Shown: positions 13,501-27,400 of the stretch, one piece after another
Numbering within the stretch: the first letter of the stretch is position 1
Layout of the letters: each line of letters starts with the position of its first letter
Translations under genes and position numbers: made by a program
Notes under the pieces: model-generated
Databases searched by the model: none
What the model was told of the DNA's origin: nothing
The model's input: only the letters and a program-made list of their open reading frames with translations
Assembly (NCBI RefSeq): GCF_000699445.3
Contig: NC_067198.1
Location: 3,849,301-3,913,300 of the forward strand
Direction of reading: 5' to 3'
Origin: Schistosoma haematobium
Lineage: Eukaryota > Platyhelminthes > Trematoda > Strigeidida > Schistosomatidae
DNA: 64,000 nucleotides

Positions 13501-15383
13501 ATAACAAATCACATACAGAGCATAGTTCATGTCAAGTGAATACAAGAATATCGTATATTATAGAGAATAAAAAGATCATATGGGAAAAAAAAACGAATAC
13601 TCCACTGAATGATCATCACATTGAATCAGAACGGAAGTAATTTTGAACCAAAACTCATAATGAGTAAATGAGTCCAAAACTGGCTTTTCTTTCCATCATA
13701 TCAAACTGACAGCCATCTTATCAGTCATCATAGGTATGTAGTGGTAATATACATTTTTAAATCAAAAAAGAATTTTTTCCTTCTGGTTAGCGTTTTTTTA
13801 GCGAGTTATTTTTCTACGGGATAGGGTAGCTAACCCTATGCCCAACCCTCCTCCTTTATCCGGTCTTGGGACCGGCAGTAGCCCTCGGAGGGACTCCAGG
13901 CGGAGTTAAAAAGAATTTTACTCAATAAAATTTTCTAATGTTTATATTCTATTTAAGGTTGTGAAACAAAGGCAGCTTTGAATAATTCTGGTGTTCGATT
14001 CAAAAGAAGTAAACTGGAAAAACAAATTAATTTAGATGTTATATGGTGTGTACTTATTCTAGTTGTAGTCTGTGTCACTGGAGCTATTGGTAAGTAAATG
14101 GTGACAGGCATAAGTTTACTTTATTTCGATAACTCACACAATTGGGATAATAAGTTAATTGTAAATACATTAATAGTTTATAGCAATAATATCATAATTT
14201 GTATGACTGACCAGAAAACATGATGATATTGCAAAATGTTTGTTTATCATTAAACCATTAAATGGGAAGTGACCATAAGTTTCATATATCTGCGTTAAAG
14301 GTTTATATTGAACCATTTCGATCATCCTTCTTTGTTGAATGTGTCGGGGAGTTCCAAAATATGCTTACGAAACATCTTATCTAACCAGTGTTGAATAGAA
14401 GCTTTTAGAAAACAAAGAGCCATGGGTCACATTTTTGATTGGATGTTTATCTACGCTACTATTATATTCAGTATGTTTCTTCTTTAGGCTGTTTAATTCT
14501 ATCTAAACATAGCTATGCTTAAATATAGGTATTATTATGAGATATTAAAATATTTTATTTGATTACTGTAGAAAGTAATTACTTATACTCTATGTTATCA
14601 GTATAGGAGATTTCTGGAGAGTGTAATATTTTCACAGTTGAAATCATGAGTCGATCTAAGCTAGACCACTATTTAATATCTGAATGCACTGGAAAGCTGT
14701 ACTCACTAGTGACTAGTTTCATAATGCAACTCTTGGACTTCCAATTAGAATCTGTGACCAATGGAGTTCAACTATGTCGGATGTGAGATAGTTATCCACC
14801 TCAAGTAATGGATGAAGGGTTTGACAAGATCATGACGTGATTGAAATTAGACATGAACACGATTGGACTGTGATTGAGGGGTGTAGATGTTGATCGTTCT
14901 CGGATGAAACTGAAAGTACTGAGTTCGATTCGCTTATGTGGGATCATGTATACACACTGCTGAAGATTTTGTTACTAGGACGAAATGGTCGTCCAGTACT
15001 TCAAGGTTTTCGATAAGAGTCTAGCTTAGATTAACTCGTAATTTCAATCGTGAAAATATACTGTATGTGTTGAGATGGTAAAGATTAATCACTTAGAAAC
15101 ATGAAAGCTTTACGTGAATAAATCACTGAGGATACAGAAAGTATTTTCAAAAAATCGTATTTTTTGTTTTTGTTTTAGGTAGCGCTGTTTGGCATCAGAA
15201 TTTACCAGGCGATGATGTATTGTTCGTTGCACTTGACAGAAATTCTTCAACTTCAACACCTGCTTATCAAGGTTTTCTCAATTTTTGGAGATTTGTAATC
15301 ATTTTTCAAGTGAGTTAATCGCATTAGACAAGTTTAAGTAATTATTCATAACAATATGTAAAGAAAGATTGACAACAAAAGCG

Positions 15384-15429
<46 letters not shown>

Positions 15430-18400
15430 GCTAATAAGAACAACCTGAACAGAAAGGATGGTATCCAGCTAGCAATTACTTAACAAATGTTCGTTAATAA
15501 GTAATTGAACTCTCTTTACCCAACATGTTTATTCCAACCATCAACTTACACTTTTATTTTTACTTCTAACTCAATCTTATACATACTTACATACACACAC
15601 ACACAATCATTCATTCATTTATTTTCACATTGTGAACGTTTCACATGATCCACATATCATTGACTCATGTTATCCTATTTACTAAAGTCAACATATAAAT
15701 ATGATTGGATTATCCCAGTATAAATTTGGTTTGATTGTTACAACGCTATATATTTCTTTGATAATCTTGATTTCGACTATTACTCTGAAGAAGTTCAGAC
15801 AAGTTTATTGGACGAAACATTGGAATTATTTAAATTTCAATCGCTAAGATTATTTAAAATAAAATTTTCATATATATATATATCATGAATTCTCTATACT
15901 CGGCGCCCAATTTTCGTCAAACTCTTCGTTTGAATATTTTAATTAGTCTTTGAAATAACTTTCAAATTTATCGAATTTCTGTAATTCAGCCGTGACCAGT
16001 GGAGCTAATCCTTGTCGGGTAGAAACAGATGTCTACTTCAGTACAATGCAAGATGGTTGCGCAATTTCGTGGATTGGTTGGGCTTAGAAATTAACACTGG
16101 ATGCCGACTCAGTGGTACAGTAGGTTAGGCGTTCGCGCGCGAGACCGAAGGCCCCGGGTTAGATTCCAGCGAGCGGGATCATGGATGTGCACTGCTGAGA
16201 AGTCCCACAATGGGACGAAACGGTCGTCCATTGCTTCCAGGTTTTCAATGGTGGTCTAACATCAATCGGTTCATGATCTCAATCAAAGCTTAACAATCTC
16301 CACATCCCCTATACTGATAACGAAAAATATAGTTTTAGAAAGTCAATTTCACACTTCAGATTTGAATTGTATTCAAGTCAACGCAGGTTGTGCAACCGGG
16401 CCGTAGTATTATTGTGGTGAATGCTACTCACAAGATTGCTTACAAGTATTTTTTTTAGTGGAACGTCACTTGGTAGTTGTAATAGACGGCAGCCGTAGTG
16501 AAAACTTTCAGGAGATTGAAAAGCGCCAGCGTAGGCAGAATACTTTAGAGACTTGAATAAAAGCAAGAGAAGACAATCTAGAACCAACTCGGATTGCATG
16601 ATACAATAGGATACCAATGGATGCACATATTGCATAAACATTTTGTGGTTTCACTACATAAACATTCCTTCTACCCAGTGTCTTGTCCTACATTATCGGA
16701 TGAACTTTGGGAAATCTGAAACTTTCTCGGATATTTTTCGGATTATTATTACTTATATCTTCATTGTATCAATTATTAGATAAATTTATGGTTGGATTTC
16801 TATAATACTCTTACTTAAGCTTTCGACTGTCGCTATACATTTTATTATCCCTTAGTTATTTTTAATTATATATGCGTTTCCTGGTTAGATACTGAATTAG
16901 TTGGGACTTGAGGACCAATAAGTGTTAGGTCCTTGGATATGGTTCATTGATCGGTATATCAGTTCTTGTAATAGAAGGTAACCGGCCCTACTGACTACCA
17001 TAGATTGCTGATAACAAGTAGTATTTCTAACCTTTTCAGAAGTGTATAGATAATAGCTGAGTATAAGACTTAAATTAGTTGGATGATCATTTTCATTAGT
17101 ACTATTCCTTACATGAAATTAATAGAAATTAGAATCTTAACCAATATATGTACCTTTCATCGTTCAACCTTTTCATCTTAACTTATTCAATCTTTTTATA
17201 TATATAGAGAGTTCTTAATCTTGAGGAGTTTCAGAAAAGAAGAAAACACTCTTCTTGTAATTTGATCTTATCTATGCTAATAAAAGAAACTAACGGAAAT
17301 GGCTATTACAAATTAGTCACAGAACGTTCTAATTAATAACTGAAAAACATACACAGTAAATAACCTAACATGTAGGCTCCGCCTATAGACATTTTGATTA
17401 CTCCTGCGGCTGTGGTCGAAACTGTGAATTCATGTTTTGTCGTATATGAAATCCTTCAATTTCAATTATCATTCAATATTTTAATATTCGTTTTCAGATT
17501 CTGTGGGCAACATTCCACTATTCAAACGCCTGTTATTCCTCATGGAGGAGCATAGGCCGCCCACGAGCACTTTCCATCCAATTCTGTCCTGGGCAATCCT
17601 TTCCAGCTCTTTCCAGTGGCTATTCACCTTAACCTCCTAGGCTTGCTACATATGTTTCTGATTTAAAACAGAGAATCAATAGACGATGGTGATCATTTAT
17701 AACCAGAATTTAAAACTAATTTCTTGATAAAGCATCTTTGAGTCAACATCAATGTTGAGCACTTATAAACTATTTATTCTGTGGATTTATCTACGGCTAC
17801 AATTTAATGCTTTACATTTCTAACTCCAGTTGATTTCCCATATTTTGTGACCACTTTTTTTTCATTTCTATTGGTGAGTAACTGCCTCATATCTAACATG
17901 GTTAGACTCTAGTAGTCATACCTTCCCACTAGGACTAAAGGTTAAATCTCCTATGCGTCGTAGATGCTCACTGCTGAGGAGTCCCATACCAGGACGAAGC
18001 AGTTGTCAGTGCTTCCTGGTTTTCACTGATGGCCTAGTTAAGATCAGCCCATGATGTAAGGTATTAAACTCTATAATCTCCCCGACCACCTTGTATTGAT
18101 AATAACAAACGTTATTTTAGGCCTTAGTGTTTGTTAAATACAATCGATTAGACTGGAACGGGGTCACTTGTTCAAGCGAATTAACACCTAAACACATTTC
18201 TGTTGATGTTGGATGACTAGAGAGAATTGAATTTCGTGATAGTTAGCCCTTATCAACTTGACAAACCTATCTTATTAAAGGAAGTTTCGCTTCTCTTTGG
18301 AATCAAACACTTCTTACCCAATGTTATAGGTGAGTGGTAACATCTACTGTAATACAAATTAAAACGGATTCGAATGATCAGGGAATCATTTCACGCCGTG

Positions 18401-21400
18401 CTGACGAATGTCAACCACCTCAAATCCTGTTTAATTTTTCCCATTGACTAATTCCTACCATTTAACATTAATTCGATTATGTAGACAAATTCTTCTAATT
18501 CAATGGATATATTGATTACTAATTTAATCATTTGTCTTTCAACTATTGTGTTATATGCTAAATCTTACTTCGTCTATTTTGTTTTTGATGTATGGTTAAT
18601 ATCATTAACTTTTCATATAAGAAGTGTGATTTTAACTGTAAAAATACTGCAATCTCCACAAAATCCCCAATGCTAATAACAATCATTTGCTCACTAGTGA
18701 CTAGTTTTATGATATAACTCTTGGATTTTCAGTGAGAATCTGTAACCAATGGAGTTCAACGATGTCGCATCTGAGCTAGTTATCTACCTCGATCAATTGA
18801 TGGAAGGTTGGACAAGATCATGAATTGATTAAAATTAGACATGAACACCATCGGATACCGGGTGATTGGTGTAGATAGATGTTGAACGTTCTCATATATG
18901 ACCGAATGTATTGAGTTCGATTCGCTTATGTAGGATCATGTATTGACTCTGCTGAAGAGTCTCATGCTAGAACGAAACATACAGGTTTTCAATAATGGTC
19001 TGGTTAAGATCAGTTCATGATGTAAACTATGAGAACTGTATAACCTCCTCAAAATCCCCAATACTAATAACAAAAAAAATTGACCTGGAGTTAAATGACA
19101 TTGACCTGGTAGATTGGTTACTAATTTAAGTATTTTTTCTATTCTATTTCTCTACTCCTGTTTATTATAATATTTATATAGTATTGTATTGTTTGTTTGT
19201 TTTTCTAATAGACTATTATACCGTTACCATTGTATGTAACAATTGAATTTGTTAAAATGCATCAAGTATGGCATATGAATAATGATTTACAATTATATGA
19301 TAGTAATTTAGATAGACGTATTGAAATACGTACATTTAATATTCCTGAAGATTTAGGTCAAATTGAATATGTATTCACTGATAAAACAGGTACATTAACA
19401 GAGAATAAAATGGAATTTAAACGTGCTAGTATTAATGGAAAAGATTATCATACAGATGATGGTTAGTTGATTTATGATTTATCATTTATTATAATTGAAT
19501 ATGTTTTTCCTTTAATTGATCTGATCTATTTTTATCAAAATGTCATGAGTCAATTGAAGCTAGACTATCATGCAAAACCTGGAAGTACTGGGCGACCATT
19601 TCGTCCTATTATGAGACTCCTCAACAGTGCGCATCCATGATCCCGCCTTGTGAGATTCGAACCCAGAACCTATCGGCCAGGACGAGACGGTCGTCTAGTG
19701 CTTCCAGACTTTCCGTGGTGGTCTAGCCTTAATTGAATCATGATCTCAACTATTAAAATTAATATAATATCAGTAATATATATGTATAACAATATTTTGT
19801 TGATGTAACTAGTTAGTTTGATAACTGATTGCAAATTCTTGTTTTTAACTTAGAGACCTTTAGCTTTCTTGGAAAACATGATACAATTTAAGCAATGAGT
19901 TAGAAACATGGTGTTTTAATCTTTGACTTCAGTAAACTTCAGAATTTCGAGAAATCTGTTTTCCAAGCTATTTACATAACCATACATGAGTATTATCAGG
20001 TGATTAGGTTCTGTATAGATGTATTTTTTCAAGATACTTTGAACATAAATCACATCATCAGTTGGACTTACAAAAGTTACGTAAAATCTGTGATAATTAG
20101 TCGGGTTATGTACACATTATTGTAAAACCAATAAGACTAAAGATAGCGGCTACTGGATTTTAGCGCGATAGTGAAAAATATGATAACGAAAAAGCTTTTA
20201 TTTAACTGAATACTAAACAAAACCTACCAATATTTATAAGCAAAGATAGATGGTGGCTAGTAGTGAAATTCAGAACGTGTGTTTCAACCTATTTGGGACT
20301 CGTCATCTGGATGTATCTGCACTTCAAAGTTGATGTTCATTCTTGGACTTGAACCCAAATAGGACGAAACGCGCGTCCTGGATTCCATTGCTAGCCACTA
20401 TCCATCTTTGCTTATAATGCTTGTGACTTAAGTCAATATCGAGGAAATTCGCACAATATGCACATATACCAATATGAGACTGATCAATTGCAGTTCTGAA
20501 CAACAATGGGGAGATACATGTAAACAACACTAAGTGAATCTAACAATATTCAGTTTCTGTGATTTTTAAAGATTGATAAACATGATTGAACTAAGGAATA
20601 GGAACCATGGTTTATCAATTTGTGAGGGTAATTTAAAAAAGGTTTCGCTATTTTAAGATCAAAGAATTGACTGCGTAATTATTCGTCTGTATTAATCACA
20701 AGGTATTCATCTATTTCATCTCGAACCAATGCTCTACCCAAACTCCTGACCCTAAAACCTAATCCTGAATCTTAATCTGAATTAAAACGTTTAAACCAAA
20801 CCGTAGCTTGTTATAAGTATTTTATGTAATAGATTATTCTTATTATTATTATTACTTGCATTCTGATTGACTGAAAAAATTCCCTGAAAGTCGATAGTCA
20901 AGTATACTTTTGCCAAAAAGTGTAATGAACAAGTTTCTATACAAAAGTATTACCAAAATCTGTATATGAATAGGGGGATGATAGAGATGATAAATAACCA
21001 TAGACTCATTGTCTATTAAAGATTACTAATTAAATTGTATGATATTTTTAAGAATTGAAGAGGCGCTAAAATAACCTTCAGCTTTTTAATACAATAAACA
21101 TCCAAATAGAGTTTATCGAGTATACTCCTCGGCAGTTCGTTTTGTTTTACTTTATGGCAGCGAAACGTGGCCATTAAGAGTTGAAGATACTCGTAAGCTA
21201 CTAGTATTTGACCACAGATGCCTTAGAAATATTGCTGGCGTCTCCTGGGATCACCGAGTAAGTAATAGTGAGTTTAGACGCAGGGTATTAGGAAATGATG
21301 GTAAATCAGTTGATGAGGTTATGAATATTCTTCGACTGACATGGTTGGGCCACGTGTTACGTATGCCTGAACACCGATTACCACGACGTGCAATGCTATC

Positions 21401-24400
21401 GGGTATTGCAGATGGTTGGAAGAAAGTTAGGGGCGGCCAAACCAAAACGTGGCATCAGTGCTTGAAGTCACTAACTTCTAGTCTGAACTATGTTGGTAGA
21501 TACAGACTACTTGGTTGGGGTCCGCGTGACTATCGTAACCAGTGGTTGGAGACTCTTGGTGACATGGCTCAGAATCGATCACAATGGCGTCGGTGCATAC
21601 ACTTTCTATCTTCCCTTAAACTAAGAGATTAAAACCACTTCATATCTTTTATTCTACTAACTAATTCTTTCTTCCTGTACTATATCCTTATATGCAATCT
21701 TTCTCTTATATATTACCACCTTTGACCTAACCACTCCTATGAATCCAGTGTTCATCTTGCTGTGCTAATGAGGTATGGCAACCTGGACCGATGCATGTAT
21801 GTACCTGGTCCTACGTTGTAGCTGACTGACTGACTGACAAATAGAGTTTATGAGTATGATATACTCATCAAACATATTTAATACAATCATTGAAGTGATT
21901 CGTAAACTTAATTAAGGTAATACAAGCACTGAGATATTGCTTTTTCAAAAGTAATAAACCAAGATTTTCTTAATCTGAAGCTTGTATTATTGCTTCATAC
22001 CCCGCAATATTAGACAAAGTATCTTCTAATCAGCTAGACGTAAACCGCTACATATTTTATATGATCAGTTAGTTAAGCATTTATATTTCTCTCCATTTCA
22101 TCTACTTTCTACAAATATTTATAATCTCTCACTTTAATGTGTCTTAATATCAGAAGGGATTTTTGTGGATATTACAGTAATTTCAATGGTCGAGATCATG
22201 AGTCAGTTGGAGATAGACAATTATCGAAAACCTCGAAGCACTGGACGGCCATTTCATCCTATTGTGGGACTTCTCAGCAGTGCGCATCCACGACCTCGCC
22301 TCGAGAGATTCGAACACAAGATCTATTAGTCTCGCGCGCAAGCGCTTAACCACTAGATCACTGAGCCGGCATCTAACGATGTTAATATCTAACCTTGACT
22401 TATCCATAAAATTTGGCGACACATTCATCATTGTCATCAGTGAGTTCCTATCTCACAACAGACCTGGTTGAACTCCACTGGTAATTGCTTCTCACTAGAA
22501 CTCCTCTTGAAGCCGCCAGTCACTAGTAAGCATATGTTGATTAACATCAGAAGGGATTTTTGTGGATATCATAGTAATTCCAGTGGTTAAGGAGTCCCAC
22601 AATAGGACGAAACGACCGTCCAGTGCTTCCAGGTTTTTCATAGTGCTCTAGCTTCAATTGACTCATGATCTCAACTGTTGAAATTAATGTGTTTTGTTAA
22701 GTAATCCTGTTGTATTTTAAGTTCACTTTAAACTAATACCCTGTATTTTTTTCTGTTGCATATCATAGGTGATTATCATGAAAATAACGATCAATTCAGT
22801 AATCATTCTTCACCAGTACGTTGTTTTGCACTATCAGGGTGGCTTTTTTACGTTTTAGCTTTTGCACATATTGTGTAGACACTAACTACATCAACAAATC
22901 AATTTCTATTGTTTAAACACTGAGTAGTTAATAATGGGTTGTAACACAATAGTTATTTCCACCTTCAGTATTAATTTATTAATGAAGATTGGTTATTCCT
23001 AGTTTCGGGTACAATTCATGAAGTACTATAAGTGATATATGGATACATGGTATTCAAAAATTTATGGTTTATCGATTATATATCTGTGAGATATGGTCTT
23101 TAGCGACCTGCATTGTTGTTTAAACACATAAGAAAATTAGTACAAAGGGCTACCAAAATATATATGCTCCACACAAACTCAATGATTTGTGCATGGGCCG
23201 GGATACGCCATGACTGCCCAAACCGAAACAGGAGGTTTTGTTAGGGTGCCACTCCCTAGGTCTTTGACGAAGAAGTGTAATCCGAAAAAAACAGTGGATC
23301 GTCCGGAACATCAGTCTCATGGTACCTGATGACCAAGAATAGGTTAGTACACTATTTGTTTCCTTAGAGTACTGCTGCCTATATGCACCATTGGTTTAGA
23401 ATTATGATTTTCTGACTCCTCTAGATAGATCTCCATCGTACCTACCAATCCGGTTTAAGCACCGTGCAATCACTTTTTGTCTTCTCGATTTCATAAATAA
23501 CACACCAGCTGTCTGAATCATGAAAAGTTTGTAAGTATGTGAATAAATATTAGGTTTTCACTTTTCAAATCACACGAAAATTTGTAGATAAGATAAGATT
23601 GTTAATGATTTTGTCAATTTCACTATCTATCTGTTATAACCATGTATGGTGTATAATGAAAAGTGTCTTATCACTTACACAACAAAATGTTATACTGTAG
23701 TGAACAAGAAGACGGCTGGGGACAATCAAATTACAGAACATCTCACTAAAATTTGAGAACAATACAGTAAATACTTAATTTGAAAAATATCAATCCATTG
23801 TCTGAAACTTGACTGTCTCTTCTACAAATATCAGTCCATCGTCTCAGATTTCATTGCTTGTGCATTTTCATATCAATTGCTTTCCGTTCTCATACTTTCC
23901 TTCTTAATCTTCTACGGAAATACATTCTATTTCTGACCATAGTTATATACTACTTATATGGATATAAGTAGTTCAAACTACAGTACATCTACCAAGAAGA
24001 AGGGATTTATTTGTGTTCCTGAAATGTAAATGTAATTATTTCTAGTTGCCGTCTTTAAATAAAGAACTGAAATTGATATGTACTCCAACTCAAATCAATA
24101 CCTAACGAATAAATACATATTAAGTAAATTAAATTTACAAAGACCCTTAATCAAAACAACCATAAATGAACAATCATACCAATTCCATAGTATAAATTGT
24201 GTAAGTGACTTGAAAGTTCATAAAACTACTTTAATGATAAAAAAAAATATTTCATGAATTATCAAGTATATAAATGTTTAGGTCATTTTTTAACTAAGAA
24301 CAGAATTTGATTACAGGTAGTTACATAATACAAATAGTGTAATAAATGAAATCGATATATTCAAGGCAAATGTGATAGAATACTCTTCAGACGATATTGT

Positions 24401-27400
24401 TGTTTGATTCCTTTTTAACATGAATCATTTCTGTATGCCAAAACACTTTTCAATTACATTTTACACTTAGTTCTAACTTTCGCATGACATCATAAGTTGT
24501 AATAATAAATAATAGTTGTAGCTTAACTTACAACTATGTCCCATACTAGGACGAAACAACTCTTCAGTGCTTCCAGGTTTTCGATGATTATCTAACTTAG
24601 ACAGGTTCCTGATATCAATAAATTTGAACAATCTCCACAATCCTATACTCGAAATGTTTATTGTTATTTAATAGTTACAAAAACGCCGTCTGTAGCTCTT
24701 CTAGTGTTACGGCCGTAGTGGGGAACCCCAACCCATAGAAAAATATCTTGTTAGAAAACGCTAACCAACTCAAATAAATTAAACCATCTAAACTCCTCCC
24801 TTCGAGTTGAAAATAATAATTATGACACCTAATGATGAAAACAGGGATTCCTAGGAAGTCATAAGGCTGATACCCTTCTAACGACCGGAGCAACAATTAA
24901 TATGGGTACATGGGATGTCTGGACAATATAGGGGACCGAAAGGACCAGTCAGATAGCAGAGGGAATGAGGAGATACAAATTAGTGGTGCTCAAAATCAGT
25001 GAAACCCATTGGACCCAAGCTGGACAGCAAAGGTTAGGTACGCAAGAGATGCTATTTTACTCCGGTCACAAAAATGCAAATACTCCGCACACTTGAGGAG
25101 TTGCTCTGATGCTATCCAAAGAAGCATGAAATGTACTTATTGGGTGGGACAAGATTCAAGAAAGGAAAAACAAGGAGACAGCAATTAACAACAGCCGAAC
25201 AACAAAAGTCAAGGCACAGACCGAATACATAGAAGCAAATAAGCACGTGAAGAGAAGCATTAGAGCTGACAAGCAAAAATATATGGAAGACGTAGCAGTG
25301 ACAGAGTAAAGAACTGCAAGAGAAGAAAATACGAAACAGTTATATGACACAACAAAGAAACTGGCACAGACGTATAGCAAATCAGAGAGATCGGCCAATG
25401 ACAAAGAAGACAAGCCAATCACTGAGATTCAGGAAGAGGGGAGGAGATGGGTGGAACACTTCGAGGGACCCTTGAATAGATCAAATACATTGAATCCACC
25501 GAATATCTAAGCAGAACACACAGACCTCCATATGGATATGATGGTAAAGATTAAGGCTAAAGAATACAATTCGCCGAGATTTAGAAACATGCATAAAATG
25601 GATGATTAATAACTGAAACGAGCTGGAGGAGATCGCTTAGGATAGATTTGGATGGAGAATGCTGGTTAGCGGCCTTTGCTCCTTCACGAATGGTAACAGG
25701 GGTAAGTGAGTAAGTAAGTAAGTAAATAATAGTTATAAACTCTAGTTATTCAGATTGCAGTGAATGAACACTTGGTGAGAATAACCAATTTCTTATTTAA
25801 TGTAAAATCATAAAGTAACTTGGTAAAATACAAAAACCATACATTAAGTACATCATTTCCATTAGTTTTCTTTTTCGTAATTTATAATTCCTTCAATTAT
25901 ATTTTTTCATTTCAAATTCTTTGTATTCTCTTCAGTTCGATTTTCTTAGTCTTCTATTCTTAGTCATTCTAGTTCCAATTAGTGTTACATACTACTTATA
26001 TTTGTCAATATAAGTAGCATACACTACATGATATTACTATTATATTTATTCTATATTCTGTACTTATTTTCAGAAGCATATTGTAACAAATTTAAATACA
26101 TTACAGAGTATATTAGAGAATAGAACAATTTTTTCTTATCATCAAAAGACTATCAATAATGATATGGAATATTCTGATCATAGTTCCAGGAATTATTATT
26201 TCAATACTGATAAAGAAATAAATAATATTGAATTTATTACAATACAACCATCTAATGAGATACCATCAACTAGTCATATTCAAATGGATGATACTAATAC
26301 TCCATCTTACTATTTATCTCATTCTATATCATCACCATCATCTCAACAAAACAATTTAAATATTGAAAAACAATCGAAAATGAATGAAAAATCTGATCAT
26401 TTATTAAATGAAAAATGTAATTCTATAGAAAACAAATCAAAACCATTAGATAATCAAGTTTTGTTAAGTGAAGAAATACGTATTCAAGATTTTTTCTTAG
26501 CTTTAGCTATATGTAATACAACTGTAGTGTCTGTTACAAAGAATACTCCAACAATGGTAAGTTAACTTGCATTTCTTTATTATATTATATTATATATCTG
26601 ATAAATGATATTTCATAGAAGTTTACAGATTCTTTGCTTATTAACATTGGTAATAGCCTTCAACAAACTAATCTTACTTACTTACTTATTTACGCTTGTT
26701 ACTCCCAGTGGAGCATAGGCGGCCGATCGGCATTCTCCAACCCATTCTGCCCTGGATCTTGCTTTCTAGTTCTATCCAATGTTTGTTCATTTTTCTCATA
26801 TATGTCTCCGTTTCTCGGTGTAATATGTCCTTTGGTCTTTCACTCCTCATTTGGCCTTGAGGATTCCATGTGAGAGCTTGCCTTGTGACACTGTTGGGTG
26901 CTTTCCTCAATGTGTGTCCTGTCCAATTCCAGCGTTTCTCCCTGATTTCTTTCTCTTCTGGGATCTGGTTTGTTCTCTTTCACAGTAGGTTCTTACTGGT
27001 AGTGTAGTGTCTGGCCAACGGATCCGAAGTATTTTGCGCAGACAACTGTTAATAAACATTTGTATCTTGTGGATGGTGGCTTTCGTAGTTGTTCAAGTTT
27101 CCACCCCATACAGTAGAACTGTCTTGACATTTGTATTGAAAATCCTGACCTTGGTGTTGGTTGACAGTTGCTTTGAGTTCCAGATGTTCCTCATTTGTAA
27201 ATATGCTGTTCTTGCTTTTCCGATCCACGCCTTCACATCTGCATCAGATCCACCATGTTCATCAATGATGCTGCCCAGATATGTAAAGGTTTTTACATCC
27301 TCCAAATCTTCTCCGTCAATTATGATTCTAATGGTGCATTTTGTATTGTATCGGAGAATGTTGCTTCTCCCTTTGTGTATGTTGAGACCTACTGTTACTG

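Noticed and set aside
15775..15825. Penelope-type hammerhead (ctctgaagaagttcagac...gacgaaacattgg)
   Set aside because: Parts of the wording fit, but the first core and stem II do not form, so I did not annotate a ribozyme.
21838..21860. CRISPR-like or short tandem array at (TGAC)n and (TAAG)n runs
   Set aside because: These are LINE 3' tails next to target-site duplications, in a eukaryotic genome.
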